Positions 35,167-47,868 of a stretch of DNA of 64,000 bases are shown here, piece after piece. The first letter of the stretch is position 1. The number at the start of each line of letters is the position of its first letter. The stretch is from Nepenthes gracilis (Eukaryota; Streptophyta; Magnoliopsida; Caryophyllales; Nepenthaceae). Location of the stretch: contig BSYO01000026.1 of the NCBI GenBank assembly GCA_033239525.1, positions 9,348,371 through 9,412,370 on the forward strand. Direction: 5' to 3'. The translations under genes and the position numbers were made by a program. A model generated the notes under the pieces. That model saw only the letters and a list, made by a program, of their open reading frames with translations. It did not search any database and had not been told where the DNA came from.

Positions 35167-36109
35167 TGGGAATGGCCAAAAATGAGTCGGCTAAGGAATC
35201 AAGCCCACGAATGGAGGAAGGGCCTAAAGGGTACCAGCCCACAGCACAATCTCACAAAAGCTCAGAACTAAACAGCAAAGCGGTCAATCTAGGCCGGTTG
35301 ACCCAAGACCGACTAGCTTGAAACGAACGATGAGGGCTGCCCCGTAGCACAAGGCACACATCACCTCAAACAGCTCAGTAGATATCCCCTAAATATTGCT
35401 CATGATTGCGCGATCTCTCTCAAAATGCCTACATCGATTCGACAGACCTCTTTAAATGGCAATTGTCGTAAAAGCCATCTTTAGTATCACCGCGAAGAAG
35501 GAAGGAATTCGCTCGACCAGCCACAGTTGTTATAATCGGCACCCACAATCCTCAGGGCAGTTTACCGAATTTTCACGGATAGCAGTCAGTCAGCCTTGGT
35601 GCCCAAGCAGGGTTGAGTTGGCTCAAACGCTATAAATACCCATTGCTCCCCCACGGGCAAGAGACACGTGCACTTTCAAGTCTACAAAAGAATAACTCTC
35701 TACGTAAAAAGCATCTGATAAGCCTCCCATAGCTCTCCCTTCCTTTCTCAAGCCACTCAACTCACAAGTGCACCTCCTCAAAGCCACTGCCCGTCGTGTG
35801 CACCATTGCCTCAAAACCGCTCCACGCCAAGTGCATCGTCCAAGCCAAACTTAATCCCCACACCCATGCACCATCACACATATCTCTCACATCCTCACAT
35901 CTTTCTATCTATTTGAGTAAGATTTCCGACTTAAACGTCAAATGATATATTGGGAAGCGAGTCCTACCAATTTTCTAATCTCTCGTTTATTTGTTGTGGT
36001 ATTTAGGATCTAACATATCAAGAGTGGAGACTAGACCCACTTCACTTTGACCCGCTGAGGAAGGCCAATTAGTTCCCTAATTCATATAGCAATCCAAATT
36101 CAGGATGTA
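35167..36109 (+). repeat. Left (5') LTR of element C
   Basis: 943 bp, starting TGGGAATGG and ending CAGGATGTA. Contains CTATAAATACCC near 35630 as TATA box, then degenerate minisatellite units (about 35740-35860), then the TTTCTATCTATTTGAG block shared with the other LTRs of this group. Confidence 0.85.
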
Positions 36110-36622
36110 TCATTGGCGTCGTTTTTGAGAAACGACCAAAATGCCTAACCACCACCCTCACAGAAGCAAATATGGTCAACACTATGGCTCAAACTAATGC
36201 TCCGACCAAAGACGTTGCCCCCTTAGTGACGACCCTTCTGTAGGTAGGTTTGTGAAGGAGTGATCGGCGTCCTTCATGCAAGTACTTGCCACCCGGATAA
36301 ACAACATATCCCAAATACTCCAAATGAGTAGAGGTAGGGGGCTCCTTCCTCCACCACCAATACCTTGGCTTCAAAGTGGAGGAACCGGAGGAAGAAGTAC
36401 CCAATCAAAAAGACATAGCGGCCTGATGACCTTGAAATTTAAGCAACTTTGAGTGATAGGGCCCAATCATGGCGGGAGGGCTTATTGAGTCATGAGATGT
36501 GGGATGAGAGCCCAAAACGGCAGAATCCTCCTACCCCCGTGACGTCTGAAGGTCCTCAGCCCAAGAGGAAGCATCATGCTGCACCAAGCTGACGAGGGAC
36601 AGTAGCCGCCCAGTCCAGCACC
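36110..36622 (+). pseudogene. Element C primer-binding region and gag N-terminal remnant
   Basis: TCATTGGCGTCGTTTTTG follows the LTR directly. The ATG at 36172 opens MVNTMAQTNAPTKDVAPLVT, a clear match to the gag start of element A, and ends at TAG after 23 codons. The sequence stops resembling gag where the chromovirus LTR fragment begins. Confidence 0.75.
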
Positions 36623-36901
36623 TATAATATCCCCGGTATTTTGGATTGGACATTTTAGGCTAAGATTAGTAAAGAAACTATTAATTGTTAACATATTTTA
36701 AAGCCAATATTTCATAATTGAGTCAAACTGATTTTCATAAAACCGTGACATATTTTTGAAGTAAAACCATTCTCTGTGCAAATTAGAAAATCTGATTTCA
36801 ATTAATTATTTTTATATAAGATATAAACATTATATTCAAACATGTTGTTTAAATTAATACTATAACCATATTAGTAATAATAATATAGTAAGGAAGAAAT
36901 T

Positions 36902-36964
<63 letters not shown>

Positions 36965-37190
36965 TATGGCGGCAAAACCACACGCCACCTCACCCTCCTC
37001 GACCCTTCTTCTCCCCTTCCCCAAACAAACCCCAGCCTCACTCTCTCTCACCCTGTCTCTCGAAGCTTCCCTTTCCCTATCCATAGATCTCCTCCTCTCT
37101 CAACTTCACATGTCTCTGGATTTTCCTCACCAAATAGCTCCCTCGCTATACCCTGCCCTCACTGACTCAAAATTTGCTGCACATGTTTGG
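36623..37190 (+). repeat. Chromovirus-type LTR fragment with (TAA)n inserted in element C
   Basis: Begins TATAATATCCCCGGTATTTT, close to the TGTAATATYYC start of the LTRs of element D. It has an AT-rich first part, a long (TAA)n at 36903-36962, then a C/CT-rich segment. This is the same order as in D's LTRs. It stands where C should have the rest of gag, protease and RT, so insertion was accompanied by or followed by a large deletion. Right edge approximate. Confidence 0.6.
36903..36962. repeat. (TAA)n microsatellite in the LTR fragment within C
   Basis: About 20 TAA units, the longest run of this type in the window. Confidence 0.95.
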
Positions 37191-37900
37191 GTAATTAGTC
37201 AAGTGGGCCATCGAATTGGGCGAGTTTGACATAAAGTTCAAACTAAGATAATCCATAATGGGCTAGGTCCCGGCGGACTTCATAGTTGAAACCACGACCT
37301 CGATTCTGAATGCCCACGATCTCGGTGAATACGCCCACCAACCGGAGGAGATCTTAACTTGGACGTTGCATGTACATGGATCATTAACACAATCTGACAG
37401 TAGAGTAGGAGTGGTCCTAATGACTCCCGATGGGTCAAAGATGAGATACCAAGTAACACTCAGGTTTTTGACCACCAATAATGTCACCAAGTAGAAAGCT
37501 CTACTAACCGGGCTCTGACTAGGAAGAGATTGCTCGGTGAAATGTCTAACCGTCTACATTGACTCAAAACTGATTATTAACCAAGTCTAGGGGCACTTTG
37601 AGGTGTAGAACCCCCTGTTCGTGAAGTACCTCGCCAGAGCGAGTGCTTGACCCAGATGTTTAACAAAATTGTGGTGGAACACATCCCAAGAGAAGATACT
37701 TGGAATGCCAATCAGGTCGCGAAAGCCGCGGTGATTGGAAACATGAAGTAGTACTCCATGGACATGCATGAAGTCCTGGCTTCCCCAAGTATTGTAGAGC
37801 CCGAGCAAGGAGTGCTACAAGCATTAAGTGATGGAAACTGGATGGCATCGTACTGGAGATATATCACCAACGGCATCCTACCAAAAATCCTAGAGGATGC
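37191..37900 (+). pseudogene. Element C RNase H domain, broken
   Basis: Starts in frame VKWAIELGEFDIKF, then NAHDLGEYAHQPEEI, GVVLMTPDGSKMRYQVTL and LTVYIDSKLIINQV. These correspond to the RNase H of element A (GVVLGTPDG, CNDSELVVNQI). Several stops are present. Confidence 0.8.
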
Positions 37901-39090
37901 CAAGTGCATGAAAAAAAGGGCAGGCTAGTATACCATTGTGGCTTAGAGGTTGTACCTTTGAAAGTACTCCATCCCATACATGCGGTGCCTCATGCCAGAA
38001 GAGGCCGACTACGTGTTGAGCAAAGTACATCTTGACATCTGTAAATCACATATTTGAGGCAAAAACATTTCTTTCAAGATAGTGCGTCAAGATTATTACT
38101 AGCCAGCAATTAAGTAGGATTCCATGGAGTTCGTGAGAAAGTGAAAAAATTGCCAGATCTACGGTAATATGTCCCATTAACTGCCCATAGAATTGAGAGC
38201 CCTGTAGGCCTCTTGGTCGTTCGCACAATGAGGGCTCGATATATTTAGCCAATTTTCTGTCGCGTCTGGACAAAGGAAATTCGTCATAGTCATCGTTGAC
38301 TATTTCATAAAGTGGGTAGAAGCTTTCGCACTGGCTCAGATCATCAAACAGAATGCGATAGAGTTTGTTTGGTAGAGTATCATATGCTGATTCGGGATTT
38401 TCGAGACCATAGTGACTGACAACGGGGCCTAGTTCACCGGTAAGCACTTCATCAAATACTGTACGAGCTTGGGTATTAGACTGGTTCGCATCTCCGTCAC
38501 CTATTGGCAAGTAAATAGACAAGTAGAGATCACAAATCGGACCCTCCTATACGGGCTGAAAACTAAGTTGGAAGATGCTAGGGACTCCTAGGCAAACGAG
38601 TTACCTTCTATGTTATGGTCATGCCAGATGATGCCAAAGGAGCCTACCCATGAAACACCCTTCAGTCTATGCTATGAAATTGAAGTAGTTATCCCGATAG
38701 AAATTGGACTACCTAGCCTCCAAGTCGAAGGCTTTGGTCTACTCAACAACTCTCAGCAACTTAGAGAATATCTCAACCTACTCGAAGATGCCCGAGATGT
38801 GGCTAAGATGTGCATGATGGCCTATCAGTAGTGGATCACCCGGTACTAAAAGAGGGTAAAAGCATGCCAATTCTAAGTTGGGGACCTAGTTCTGCGGAGT
38901 ATAGATGCCACGGGTAAAAATGCCAATAGGAATAAACTCTTCCTGAACTGAGAGGGCGGCTCATTCCTTGTCTCAATGATTCTCCGAAGCAGTGCGTACA
39001 GGCTGCATATCTAGAACGACAAGTTAGTCCTGAGGATGTGGAACACCATCCACCTTAAGAAATATTACCAATAGCCTCATGTCAAACCCA
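37901..39090 (+). pseudogene. Element C integrase, broken
   Basis: The core reads FVIVIVDYFIKWVEAFALAQ near 38280, then TIVTDNGA near 38405 with the second catalytic Asp, and a later open stretch (38610-38831) reads EPTHETPFSLCYEIEV. The tail ends TIHLKKYYQ near 39065. Frameshifts and stops break it. Confidence 0.8.
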
Positions 39091-40500
39091 GGTAGGTTAA
39101 GCATGCATCACTAGGCGTACTTGTAAAGTGTACCACGTTTAAATTAATAAAATAATTATTTATTTATTATTTTGTTTATATGAATACTTGTATGACATTG
39201 CATAAAATTAGATGGCATAAATTGTCCCTAAGTAGGGTGAATTTTCCTTCACCTGTTACCTAGTCGATAGTGGCTCGGTCAAAATCTCGATCCCGTTAAT
39301 CGAGTGGCCCAAAGACGGTCGAATTTAAATATTGGTTCTCATAATCGAGCGACTTAGACGAGGTCAAATCCCACGTCTTAGGGCGCTTGCGAACTAAGAG
39401 TTGGACCCCCCCATCAGGTGGCCATCAAAACCTTATGGGGCTTCCACAACATGTGTATGACGACTCCCTCCAATGGGGACGAGCACATTAGTCGACAATG
39501 GTCTGTAATCTAGAATTAGAGGCATGAGAGCGATGACTTCCCCCCAACAGGATAGAGCTCCAACGGAACCGTGCGAGCGATGACCATGACATTGTCAGAG
39601 CTCGGCAGCTACAGCAACGAAACATAGCTGGCCCAAGCAAGGCTCACTAATAGACGTGTGACAACATCCTCGTATAGGCAAGAACACCTAAGTGCCACAA
39701 CTTTCCACACAGGAATGAAGCACAACTAGACCCCAACATCCACGCCGAGCCCGACTGCGATAACACAAATGCTCAGCAGGCAAAAGACAAAACATCAAAC
39801 AAAAGTATTCCACATGAACGCAAAAATGTCAACAACAATGTTCAAAAAGGACTCCACTGATTCATTATAAAGTAAAGAAATACATTAGAAGGCATAACTA
39901 CTGCCTAGGCCAACAAATTAAAGAAGTGGTTGCCTTCAAGTTATGGGCCCCCCATGGGACACGATGAGGGATCCCCTCCTCCATCGAGGAAATCTATCAG
40001 ATCGGGTCAACACCAAGCACCACTATTCCTTAAGTCGAAGAAACGGATAGGGAAATTTGGGGCCACTAGGGAAGCAATCTAGTGGCACAGGCAAATGCCA
40101 TCCAAAAATCTTATGTTAAGAGCATGGCCCGCTTCCTCCTGACTGAATAAGGTTCTCGGCTCTTCTTATAGTCGAACGTTTTCACCCCGAAGGTCTACGA
40201 AATGCTGCTCAACCACTTGGAATGCATCCCTCAACTCTTAGGAGCTCACCCCGAGCTCAAATAGCTCGAGTTTGAGGCTAGCAGCTCATTCCCGACACAA
40301 CTTGGCCTTGACGATGGCGACATTCAACCGACTTTACATCTCCTTGACCACTCTTTGATCAACATGTGTCTAGGTCAGCCGACAGATCTCCGTGTCACAC
40401 CGATGAATCCTGACTTCCTGCTGACGCAAGTAAGTTTGCAAAAGGTGCACAATTGAGCAGTCTTGCAAGTAGAAAAAGGAGGGATAATCTGGCAAATCAA
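39091..40500. other. Element C post-pol spacer
   Basis: Counterpart of 14601-16395 in element B, with short matching islands. No gene seen. Confidence 0.5.
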
Positions 40501-40523
40501 TTAACAATAAATATAAGGGGTTA

Positions 40524-41851
40524 TCAGAGACGTACCGCAATATAGGGAAACTCCTCAACCGCAAAACTTAGGAAAACCTTGGGCAATGAAGAAAATTTGG
40601 GCCCCTGCTCTAGTAGAGGCTCCCCATGGCAAATGGGAGGTGCCCCGGAGCTTGAATGTGATGGAAGAGCCGTCGGGCCCTTTTGGCCCTCAGACACCAG
40701 AACCTCCAACCAAGGAACCTCCACTAGCACCACCGCTTCTACATAAGTCCTCGCCTGATCCTCTGCCGATTGCTCATCACTGGGACTCTCATCAACCAAA
40801 ACTACAAAAGGGCCTGGCATGGGCTCCTTAGGCAATGCAGTGGCATTGATGGGGACCCCATACTAGGCAAGAGTTGGTGCACAAACCAGCTCAATCGACT
40901 CCCCAGCCTCAGGCTCACTTGAGGATCTGGCAAGAAGAGCAAAGGGATCACTGCCGGCATCAACACTCTCCTCCAAGACATGGCTAGCTAAAGAAGACGA
41001 GACAGAAGCCGACCCCCTAGTTGACTCACTAATCCCCAGCATTCACTTCGCCATTGTTAGGCTGGGGTTGATAGAAGAAGAAAAAGTGCCTGACGAAGTG
41101 CTGGCTACTAGGATGTGCTCTTAGGAGAATTTCAGATGTACAATAATCCAGGCTTCCTATTGGGTCGGGCATATAGCAGAGTAGTCACGCCCACCCCCTC
41201 AGAGCGAGGCTCCCACTTGGCTCACACAAGAGCCTTAGCAGACAACTAGTGGTTCCTCTCATGGAACGAGTTAGCATTCGCTTGGATGAGCTTCGTCAGC
41301 GGCCATGTCGAGTCCTCCTCCCAACACAAAACTTTGCCAACGAAGGATACCAACACATTATTCCACTTGTTAGAAGGGGCCTAGTTAGAAGGGACCTCTA
41401 AATACAAGAATCAGTCCTTCTAGCCCTTCATGGAATTAGGATTCCCCTCACTTATCTGGAAAACTGAGTGGGGAGATAGTGAAATCTAGTCTGCACTCTG
41501 GTAAAATTGAAAGATCACCTTCATGGTCACAGCGTCCAACAACCGCTAGTGGTGACGGAGAAAGACACACAAATAGTACAGATACCGCATGGCGTTGATG
41601 TGAAACCACACAATTCTAACATCCAAAGACACTAGAACTTCATACAATTCCTACATGAAAGGGATGTGAAAGCCACTCCTCATATGGGCCTTGTCGATGG
41701 TGATAAATCCGCGCTGGGGAGAGCAAGCTCTATCATTCTCAGCCAGCACCTTGAATGGAATTGCATTTAGAATACCATACTGCGTATACAAAGCTATGAT
41801 GTCCGCCGTAGTAAGTACCGATTGGATCGTGTCAACACCAGTGGGAGCCAT
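40524..41851 (-). pseudogene. Antisense ORF of element C, same domain as in B
   Basis: The ATG at 41851 opens MAPTGVDTIQSVLTTADIIA, continues YTQYGILNAIPFKVL, then FITIDKAHMRSGFHIPFM to a stop at 41651. The frame carries on with ELYEVLVSLDVRIVWFHIN and RYLYYLCVFL. It aligns along its length to the antisense ORF of B (LTSEEIEFLYN.YRIP; YEEHLRAGL; HPNDIQYLVIQCVFL). The later part (to about 40524) is low-complexity and broken. Two copies that diverged long ago keep homologous coding content on this strand, so the ORF was a real gene of the ancestral element. Confidence 0.75.
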
Positions 41852-41929
41852 GGAGATTTAGAAGGCAAACCAGGGAGAAAGTGATTTGAATTGAGAAGAA
41901 AGAATGTGGGAAAATAGTGAAGGTTCAAA

Positions 41930-41942
41930 ACTCATATAACAA
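41930..41942 (-). promoter_or_regulatory. TATA-like box upstream of the antisense ORF in C
   Basis: The minus strand reads GTTATATGAGTTTT about 85 bp before the antisense ATG at 41851; element B has CTATTTAAG at a similar distance. Confidence 0.4.
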
Positions 41943-42967
41943 GCGCCCTGACCCTGAAACAGTATCGCTACAAAAAAACCAAAAAGCGCATTCTATAATG
42001 ACAGCAACACGTGCCCGTGCTACGTGGCGTTGTGGCACATCAGTCCCCCTGCGTCGGTAATGATGCCCCAACGCTGCGGCTTCTTGAACGGACGGCTAAC
42101 CTCTAACAAACTTGTATGGGCCAAGCAATGAGGCATTACAGGTTCCAAGACCAAGACACTCTATTTGTCGAAATGACTAGATTGGCAGTGTGCGAGCTGG
42201 ATGGGCTTGAGGCCGATCTAACTAGCCCATGTCCAAACCCAGCACACATGATGGATTGCAGTGGGTCAGAATTGCTAAAAAATTGGGTCACCAGCAGCTC
42301 GAGTGATCTATTTAACAGTTGTCAAGCAACAAAGAGGGCGATAGTCAAATGCTTCACTTACATTGTGAAATGAGGAAAAAGAAAAGGAACCAAGTGATAA
42401 AGTTAAAAGTGCTTGATAGTTCCATTCATTAATTCTTTTTACAAAGTACAAAACCTTCAACGACGAATATACAACAAAAAAACACATGGAACAATGCTTC
42501 TACTGTGAAAGCTTTGCTCCACTGGAACAAACTCCCAAAGGGCAAGTAAGCAAGCTTGTCTATGAAAAGGAGGCTCGAACGAGAGGCTAACGCACCCTTG
42601 ACAGTGAGCAAGGTATGGCTTTAGTGCACCACCGCTCTCGAGGAGCTAGAGTAGAAGGCCTACCATCACGAAGACAGGCCATCACCCAGGGGATAGGCCA
42701 CAATGAAAGAAAAGCCTTGCCCTACCACAGCCAGAAGATAGGCTTGGCTCCAAAACGAATGTGAAAAAAGATAACCAAAGCAATTCCCCATATGAAAAGA
42801 AGTAACCACAGCAACTTCCTATGTGACTTGGGTTGCACATGAAAACAATGGAGACAAACTTACCCCGATCTCAACTAATGTAGCGCAGGCTCCATGCCAA
42901 CTCCAAACACTCATGCCACTTGATTGGTGAAGACAGATTGTAATGCAAGACGAAGTGAGCCCCTCCA

Positions 42968-42974
42968 TTTATAG
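42968..42974 (-). promoter_or_regulatory. Conserved antisense TATA box in element C
   Basis: Minus strand CACTATAAATGGAGGGGCTC, matching the site at 18994-19000 in B. About 1.1 kb upstream of the antisense ORF on that strand. Confidence 0.55.
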
Positions 42975-43022
42975 TGGGGTAAGGGTCGACAAGCCATTAA
43001 ATGATGAAAATTTTCACATTAG

Positions 43023-43248
43023 TGTAATATTTTGGATATCTATTTGAATTATTTTAATATTAATTATGATTTTAGGTAAATTAAATGTGTCAAAAATTAA
43101 TTAAATATTATAAAATTTTAAAGAATATTTGGATCAGTAGGGTAGACGCCCGAGGTGCACCTGTGCTATTGTCCGAGTGCGCTAGTACTATTATCCGAAT
43201 ATTGATTTGGATTATAAAATAAAAATAGAAAATAGAAAATATAAACAA

Positions 43249-43304
<56 letters not shown>

Positions 43305-44875
43305 TGAAAGAAAAAAGAAATAAAAAGGAGAAATTAGAGAAGGGGATCGGGGAGAGAGAAAAAGAGAAAGGAGGAAGAGAGGAGAAGAGAGAGAGGGCCG
43401 GCATGGGGCCGGCACTACCGCCGTCGCCGATGGTGCTAATACCAGGAATGGAAGCGGATGAAACTCTCTCCATGATAGTACATTCCATTTGTACACTGGT
43501 GTGAGTAGAGAGGGAATCGCAAATCAATGCAAACGGCCACCACCATTGCCGAAGGAAATTGATGAAATCAAGATAAGTAAATCCTTCCATTCTCTTTGTA
43601 GATATTGATTTTGAGGTTACATGTATCGATTTTGGGAGAAATTGGCCAAATTGTGGGAGGATGGGTGAAAGAGGTGCAGTGGAGAGAGAGAATCGACAAC
43701 TTGTATGTATCATCGTCCCTGCGTACCGTCGTTGGGTAGCTGCTACTGTGGTCGCCACTGTCTTCCGTGTCAAAGTTGCCACCGATGAAGGAGAAACACA
43801 AAGATAGAGAGGCAGAGGTCAGGTGATCGAAGAGAGAGAAAGGGCGCATGTAAAGCAGGAGAGAGAAGGCCCAATTTGAGTACCATGGAATATCCTTTTG
43901 GCAAATCTGCTTAAAATAAAGTCGAGACAAATTTCTGTAACCCCTTTTCTTGGTTTGATTTAATATTTGATATATTTTGGATATTATTTAAAATTTTTAC
44001 AAACATGAATGTGATTTTGTACGCTGATTTGTTTATTCTAGACATGCATGTATGACTCATTAACTAATTTGGAGATTTTTGGTGCGGGTTTTATGATTTT
44101 AGAGAATTTAATATTTTTCTAAAAGCCTGAATAATTTTTCGGACACTATACATGTTTATATTAGTATGTGTATATGAAAATATGTATGAAATTTATATGG
44201 GCCGTACATTTTCACATGTATGTATCGGGTTGTGGCCACTATATTTAGATTTGTTTTAGATATTTTGATCAATTTTCAACGGATAGATTTATTATTTAAA
44301 AATTCCTTTTTGCTGACAGGAAAAGTTTGGAATAGTGACCTATTCCATTTAAAAAATTTAATTTGACCTTATAATATATTTAAATGTCCTAATATATTTA
44401 ACAAGTTCGATGATTGCACCCAAAGTCGCGGGTGGCAAAATATAATAAGTAACCTTACCCATGGGAGATCGAGTAGATGGGTGCCCAAGCATACTAGCCT
44501 AATTTGCATTTGATAAGGTCTAAAATTACCAAGAGTATATGTAATTCTTCTTCAAACTAGTTTCTAAATAATCGAAATTCAAATTTGATGCATGATTTGT
44601 ATTTTTGTATAGATTTGTATTGAAATTTAATTTGGATTTGAATTTGAGATTCGCCGATTTTTCCTATAGATGGGACTTAGTATGCCTCGTACAAATAATT
44701 TTGACTATATATTTTGATCCGAACCTTTGGCTTATTGTTGCGATACTACTTTGACTTCTGCGCACATTATTAGATCATTCGACTCTCAGATTCTTCCTCA
44801 AATCACAAGTTGATCAGGCCTTGGATTTGGACTTGCATTTGAACCAAGGTGCTACTCCGACTCTGGACTTATGGT
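43023..44875 (+). repeat. 5' LTR of element D, 3' end missing
   Basis: Aligns to 47869-49112 and then to 50916-51290. It holds (TAA)n at 43251-43304 followed by a purine-rich segment. The match to the 3' LTR stops at about 44875, where gag-like sequence begins, so the end of the LTR, the primer site and early gag are deleted. Confidence 0.75.
43251..43304. repeat. (TAA)n microsatellite in 5' LTR of D
   Basis: About 18 uninterrupted TAA units. Homologous runs lie at 48069-48116 (3' LTR) and 49256-49295 (solo LTR). Confidence 0.95.
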
Positions 44876-44879
44876 GAGA

Positions 44880-45400
44880 AGTTGGACCAGGCTTTGTTGA
44901 TCAAGTAGAAGTAGCTCTGAGAGAAATCTTTCCAAAAGAAATCAAAAGATTTGAGTCAAAGTTTGAAGGGTAAACTTTTATATCGTCCAAAGGATAAGCT
45001 AAAGGAAAGTCAGATAAAGCAAAGTTTTCCTCCCTGTGTTTCAGTTATGAGATCAGTCTGTAAATTCTATCGAAAAATCTTGTAGGATAAGTTTGCTTTC
45101 GTTAGAATAGACTCTACTTCAATTGTGGTCAAATATGTCATTTGTCAAAGGATTGTTCAAATCTCAAGCGTCTAGATTTAAGACGTCCAGATAGGAGACA
45201 GATGGTTCCAATAGAGTATTTGCAAATTTATCCCATAATGGTAGAGTCTATTCCCTAGTCATGGAAAACTGTTTCAGTAATACCTTTTAATTCTATATTT
45301 CGGGATATGAGTCCTCTGAGTTCCAATGAAGAATCAGTAAAAAGATTTCAGGGTTGATCTTGGCATTTACGCAAGTTATTTGCTGAGAGATAGGTGCCAA
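44880..45400 (+). pseudogene. Element D gag C-terminus with zinc knuckle
   Basis: At 45115-45155 one frame reads YFNCGQICHLSKDCSN, a CX2CX4HX4C knuckle whose first Cys position reads Tyr/Phe. Upstream sequence is gag-like but broken by stops. Confidence 0.65.
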
Positions 45401-45439
45401 ACTTTTCTAGCATATATAGTCACATTCGGAAGATATTCT

Positions 45440-46320
45440 GTGACTATTGAAGACATTTTGGTCATCTGTGAGTTTAAAGATATTTTTTTAAAGGATTTGA
45501 CCGGATTGTTTTCAAATCAGAAGATCAAATTTTTTTTCGAAGGTATTTTGTGACTATTCCGAAGGCTCCATATAGGGTGGTCCCATCTGATTTAAAGAAA
45601 TTCAAATAGAAATTGTAGAATCTATTTAAGAAAGATTTCGTTTGGCCAAGTGTCTTGGCATGAAGTGCTTCAATGCTCTTGGGTGAAAAAGAGTGGACAA
45701 ATGGTTTTATGTTTAGATTATTTAGGAATCAAATATGTATAACCTCCTAAAGATTGAGGATTTGTTTGATCCATTCTAAGAAATTTGGCTTTTCTCTAAG
45801 ATTAAATTGTGTTTGATGTACCATTGGTTGAAAAGTAAATAGGAGTATGTGCATAGGATAGCTCTCAGGTCAAAGTGTGGCCATTGCGAAATCTTGATGG
45901 TACTTTTGGGTTATCGAATATTTTAACATCTTTTATGTATACTACGATCAGACTTTTGACCATATTTAGATCAGTTGCGGTAGTTTTGTCAATAATGTTC
46001 TAATTCATTTAAAAGATTTTGAAAAATGTGAGACCCAATTAGAAAGTCTGTTACAGATTCTAAGAAGGCAGTCAATTATCAAAAATTAAAAAGGGGGTAA
46101 ATTATGGCTAGAGAAGGTATCATCTTGGGTCATATTGTTTCTAAACGTGACATTTTGGAATCCAAAGAAGATGGAAGGAGTGGCGAATTGGAAAAGACCG
46201 GCTAAGGTCACGAAAGTACGGAATTTTTTGGATCTGGTCAGTTATGATGATAGATTTGTTAAAAATTTATTGAGTATTGCAGTGTCATTGGCATCCTTAG
46301 AATAGAAACGATCGGTATTT
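45440..46320 (+). pseudogene. Element D reverse transcriptase, broken; catalytic DD lost
   Basis: Blocks recognised in order: EFKDIFLKDLTGLFSNQKI, SGQMVLCLDYLGIKYV, IEDLFDPF, FSKIKLC. Then, with one missing base, VVFVNNVLIHLK where chromoviruses have VDDVLIYSK. Later come ILGHIVSKRDIL and NWKRPAKVTKVRNFLDLVSY. So the two catalytic Asp codons are Asn and the frame is shifted. Confidence 0.75.
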
Positions 46321-47868
46321 AATTGAAGTAATATTTGTGAGAAAAATTTTTGATAATTATAGAATAAATTATCATCGGTGTCGATTTTATCTATCTCTGA
46401 TGGATTAGAAAGATTAGTAGCGTTCAGTAATACTCCTCAGAAAAATCTAGGTATGTTTCAATTTTACAAAGTCAGGCGCATTATCCAAGTGAAGTTCGGG
46501 ATGTAGCACAGGCTAGAGGATTTTGCATGGATGTGCTATAGCAAGGATGCCAGTGAAAAGACTGGGCCAGAAGGATTTCCTCTCTTTGATGTTAGGATTA
46601 GATTCTAAATGAAACTCCTATCTACGAGAAACACTTTTATGAAGATCAGAGATGAAGTTGCTCTTTAGAAGAGTCATTAGGAAGCTAGACGTGATCGAGT
46701 CAGCAATCGCGAGCCTACGATATAAAATGTTTTCCCATTGCACGTTTGTGGGGAGGCTTGTATTTGAGAATTCTCTCATTAGAGTCTCAACCAATTGGAT
46801 AAAAGTTTGAAAACTGATTAAATAGAAGTTTGGGAGCAAATGGGGTCATCAGCAGCTATAGTTGAGTTGGGGTGGTCCAAGTTTGAAGAAAACATTAAAG
46901 ACTCTCAACCTAACAAAATGGAGAGAGAGTTTAATGGTGACTTGATCACGAGTCAAGACAAACAGGTAGAATATGAAGCGTGAGATCGCAACTTATGTGG
47001 CAACGTGTATCCGTGCCTAAAGGAGGAAGTCAAGTAGAAGAAGAAGCTTTCGGGATTTTGTTTCGGGTCAACCTCAAATAGTAAATGATTTTGATCGCCA
47101 TTTGGATGAGAATGAACTAGCTGATAAAGACGATTTATTATTTGATGAGATTCAAAGCAAATGATGGATGAGTTGATAAAGTTGGCTTATCACTTGCCTA
47201 TTGGAATGTCATTCTCAAGATTGGTCGTTGGCATATTACCGAAATAAAGAGATTGCAAGGTATTCCTATTTCGAGGTTTCTAATGATGGCCTGAAGCAAA
47301 TGATCAATTAGAATGGTGCAACAGAAGTGTGTGAGTGTGCGACTGTTCGATCACAAAATTTGATTTGAAGCTTAAAGTAGGGGATCAGATTTGCAAACCG
47401 ATTAAGGGTTCAAGAAAAGTGGTCAGATCTTTCTAGAGGCATCTTGAAGCGAAAAATTACAAGTTTTGGAGTCGAAGGATAATTTAAAGTAGAGGTTCAT
47501 TAAGATATTCAAAGTTTTTAGTAGATTGGAGAACGGCCTGCAAATTGGCTTTACTTCTGAATTTGATGGCTGGATATAATATATTTTATGTAAAGAATCC
47601 TTTGCATGTACTCAAATTGGGGTCATTTTGATCGACAAGAAGCATTTTAAGTTAAGGCTGTGGTTCCGATTTTTAAGATAAATAAAATTTGGTGAAGAAG
47701 ATTAAGATGTTTTCATCAGCCATTATATTTTCAAGGAATCTTCTAGTTGAGGAAGTATTAAGGGATCTCAAGGACTAGTCCGGGAGAATATCCCTATTAG
47801 TAGATAATTGAGGTAATGGTTGAGATGCGCAAATTTTGAGGACGAAATTTTTGTAAGGATGAGAGAAT
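46321..47868 (+). pseudogene. Element D RNase H to integrase region, heavily decayed
   Basis: Position between RT and the 3' LTR calls for RNase H and integrase. Only weak hints remain, with stops every few dozen codons. The last 50 bp before 47869 read through GACGAAATTTTTGTAAGGATGA, the standard chromovirus end next to the purine tract. Confidence 0.55.

Noticed and set aside
36860..37229. Open frames with poly-Tyr on minus and a Ser/Leu-rich start on plus resembling a transit peptide
   Set aside because: Both lie in the chromovirus LTR fragment and its microsatellite; no continuation into a mature protein.
43108..43782. 224-codon minus-strand open frame with poly-Leu and Tyr runs
   Set aside because: Runs are the (TAA)n microsatellite in another frame inside an LTR. 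Similar frames at 47979-48299, 48330-48710 and 49240-49750 are explained the same way.
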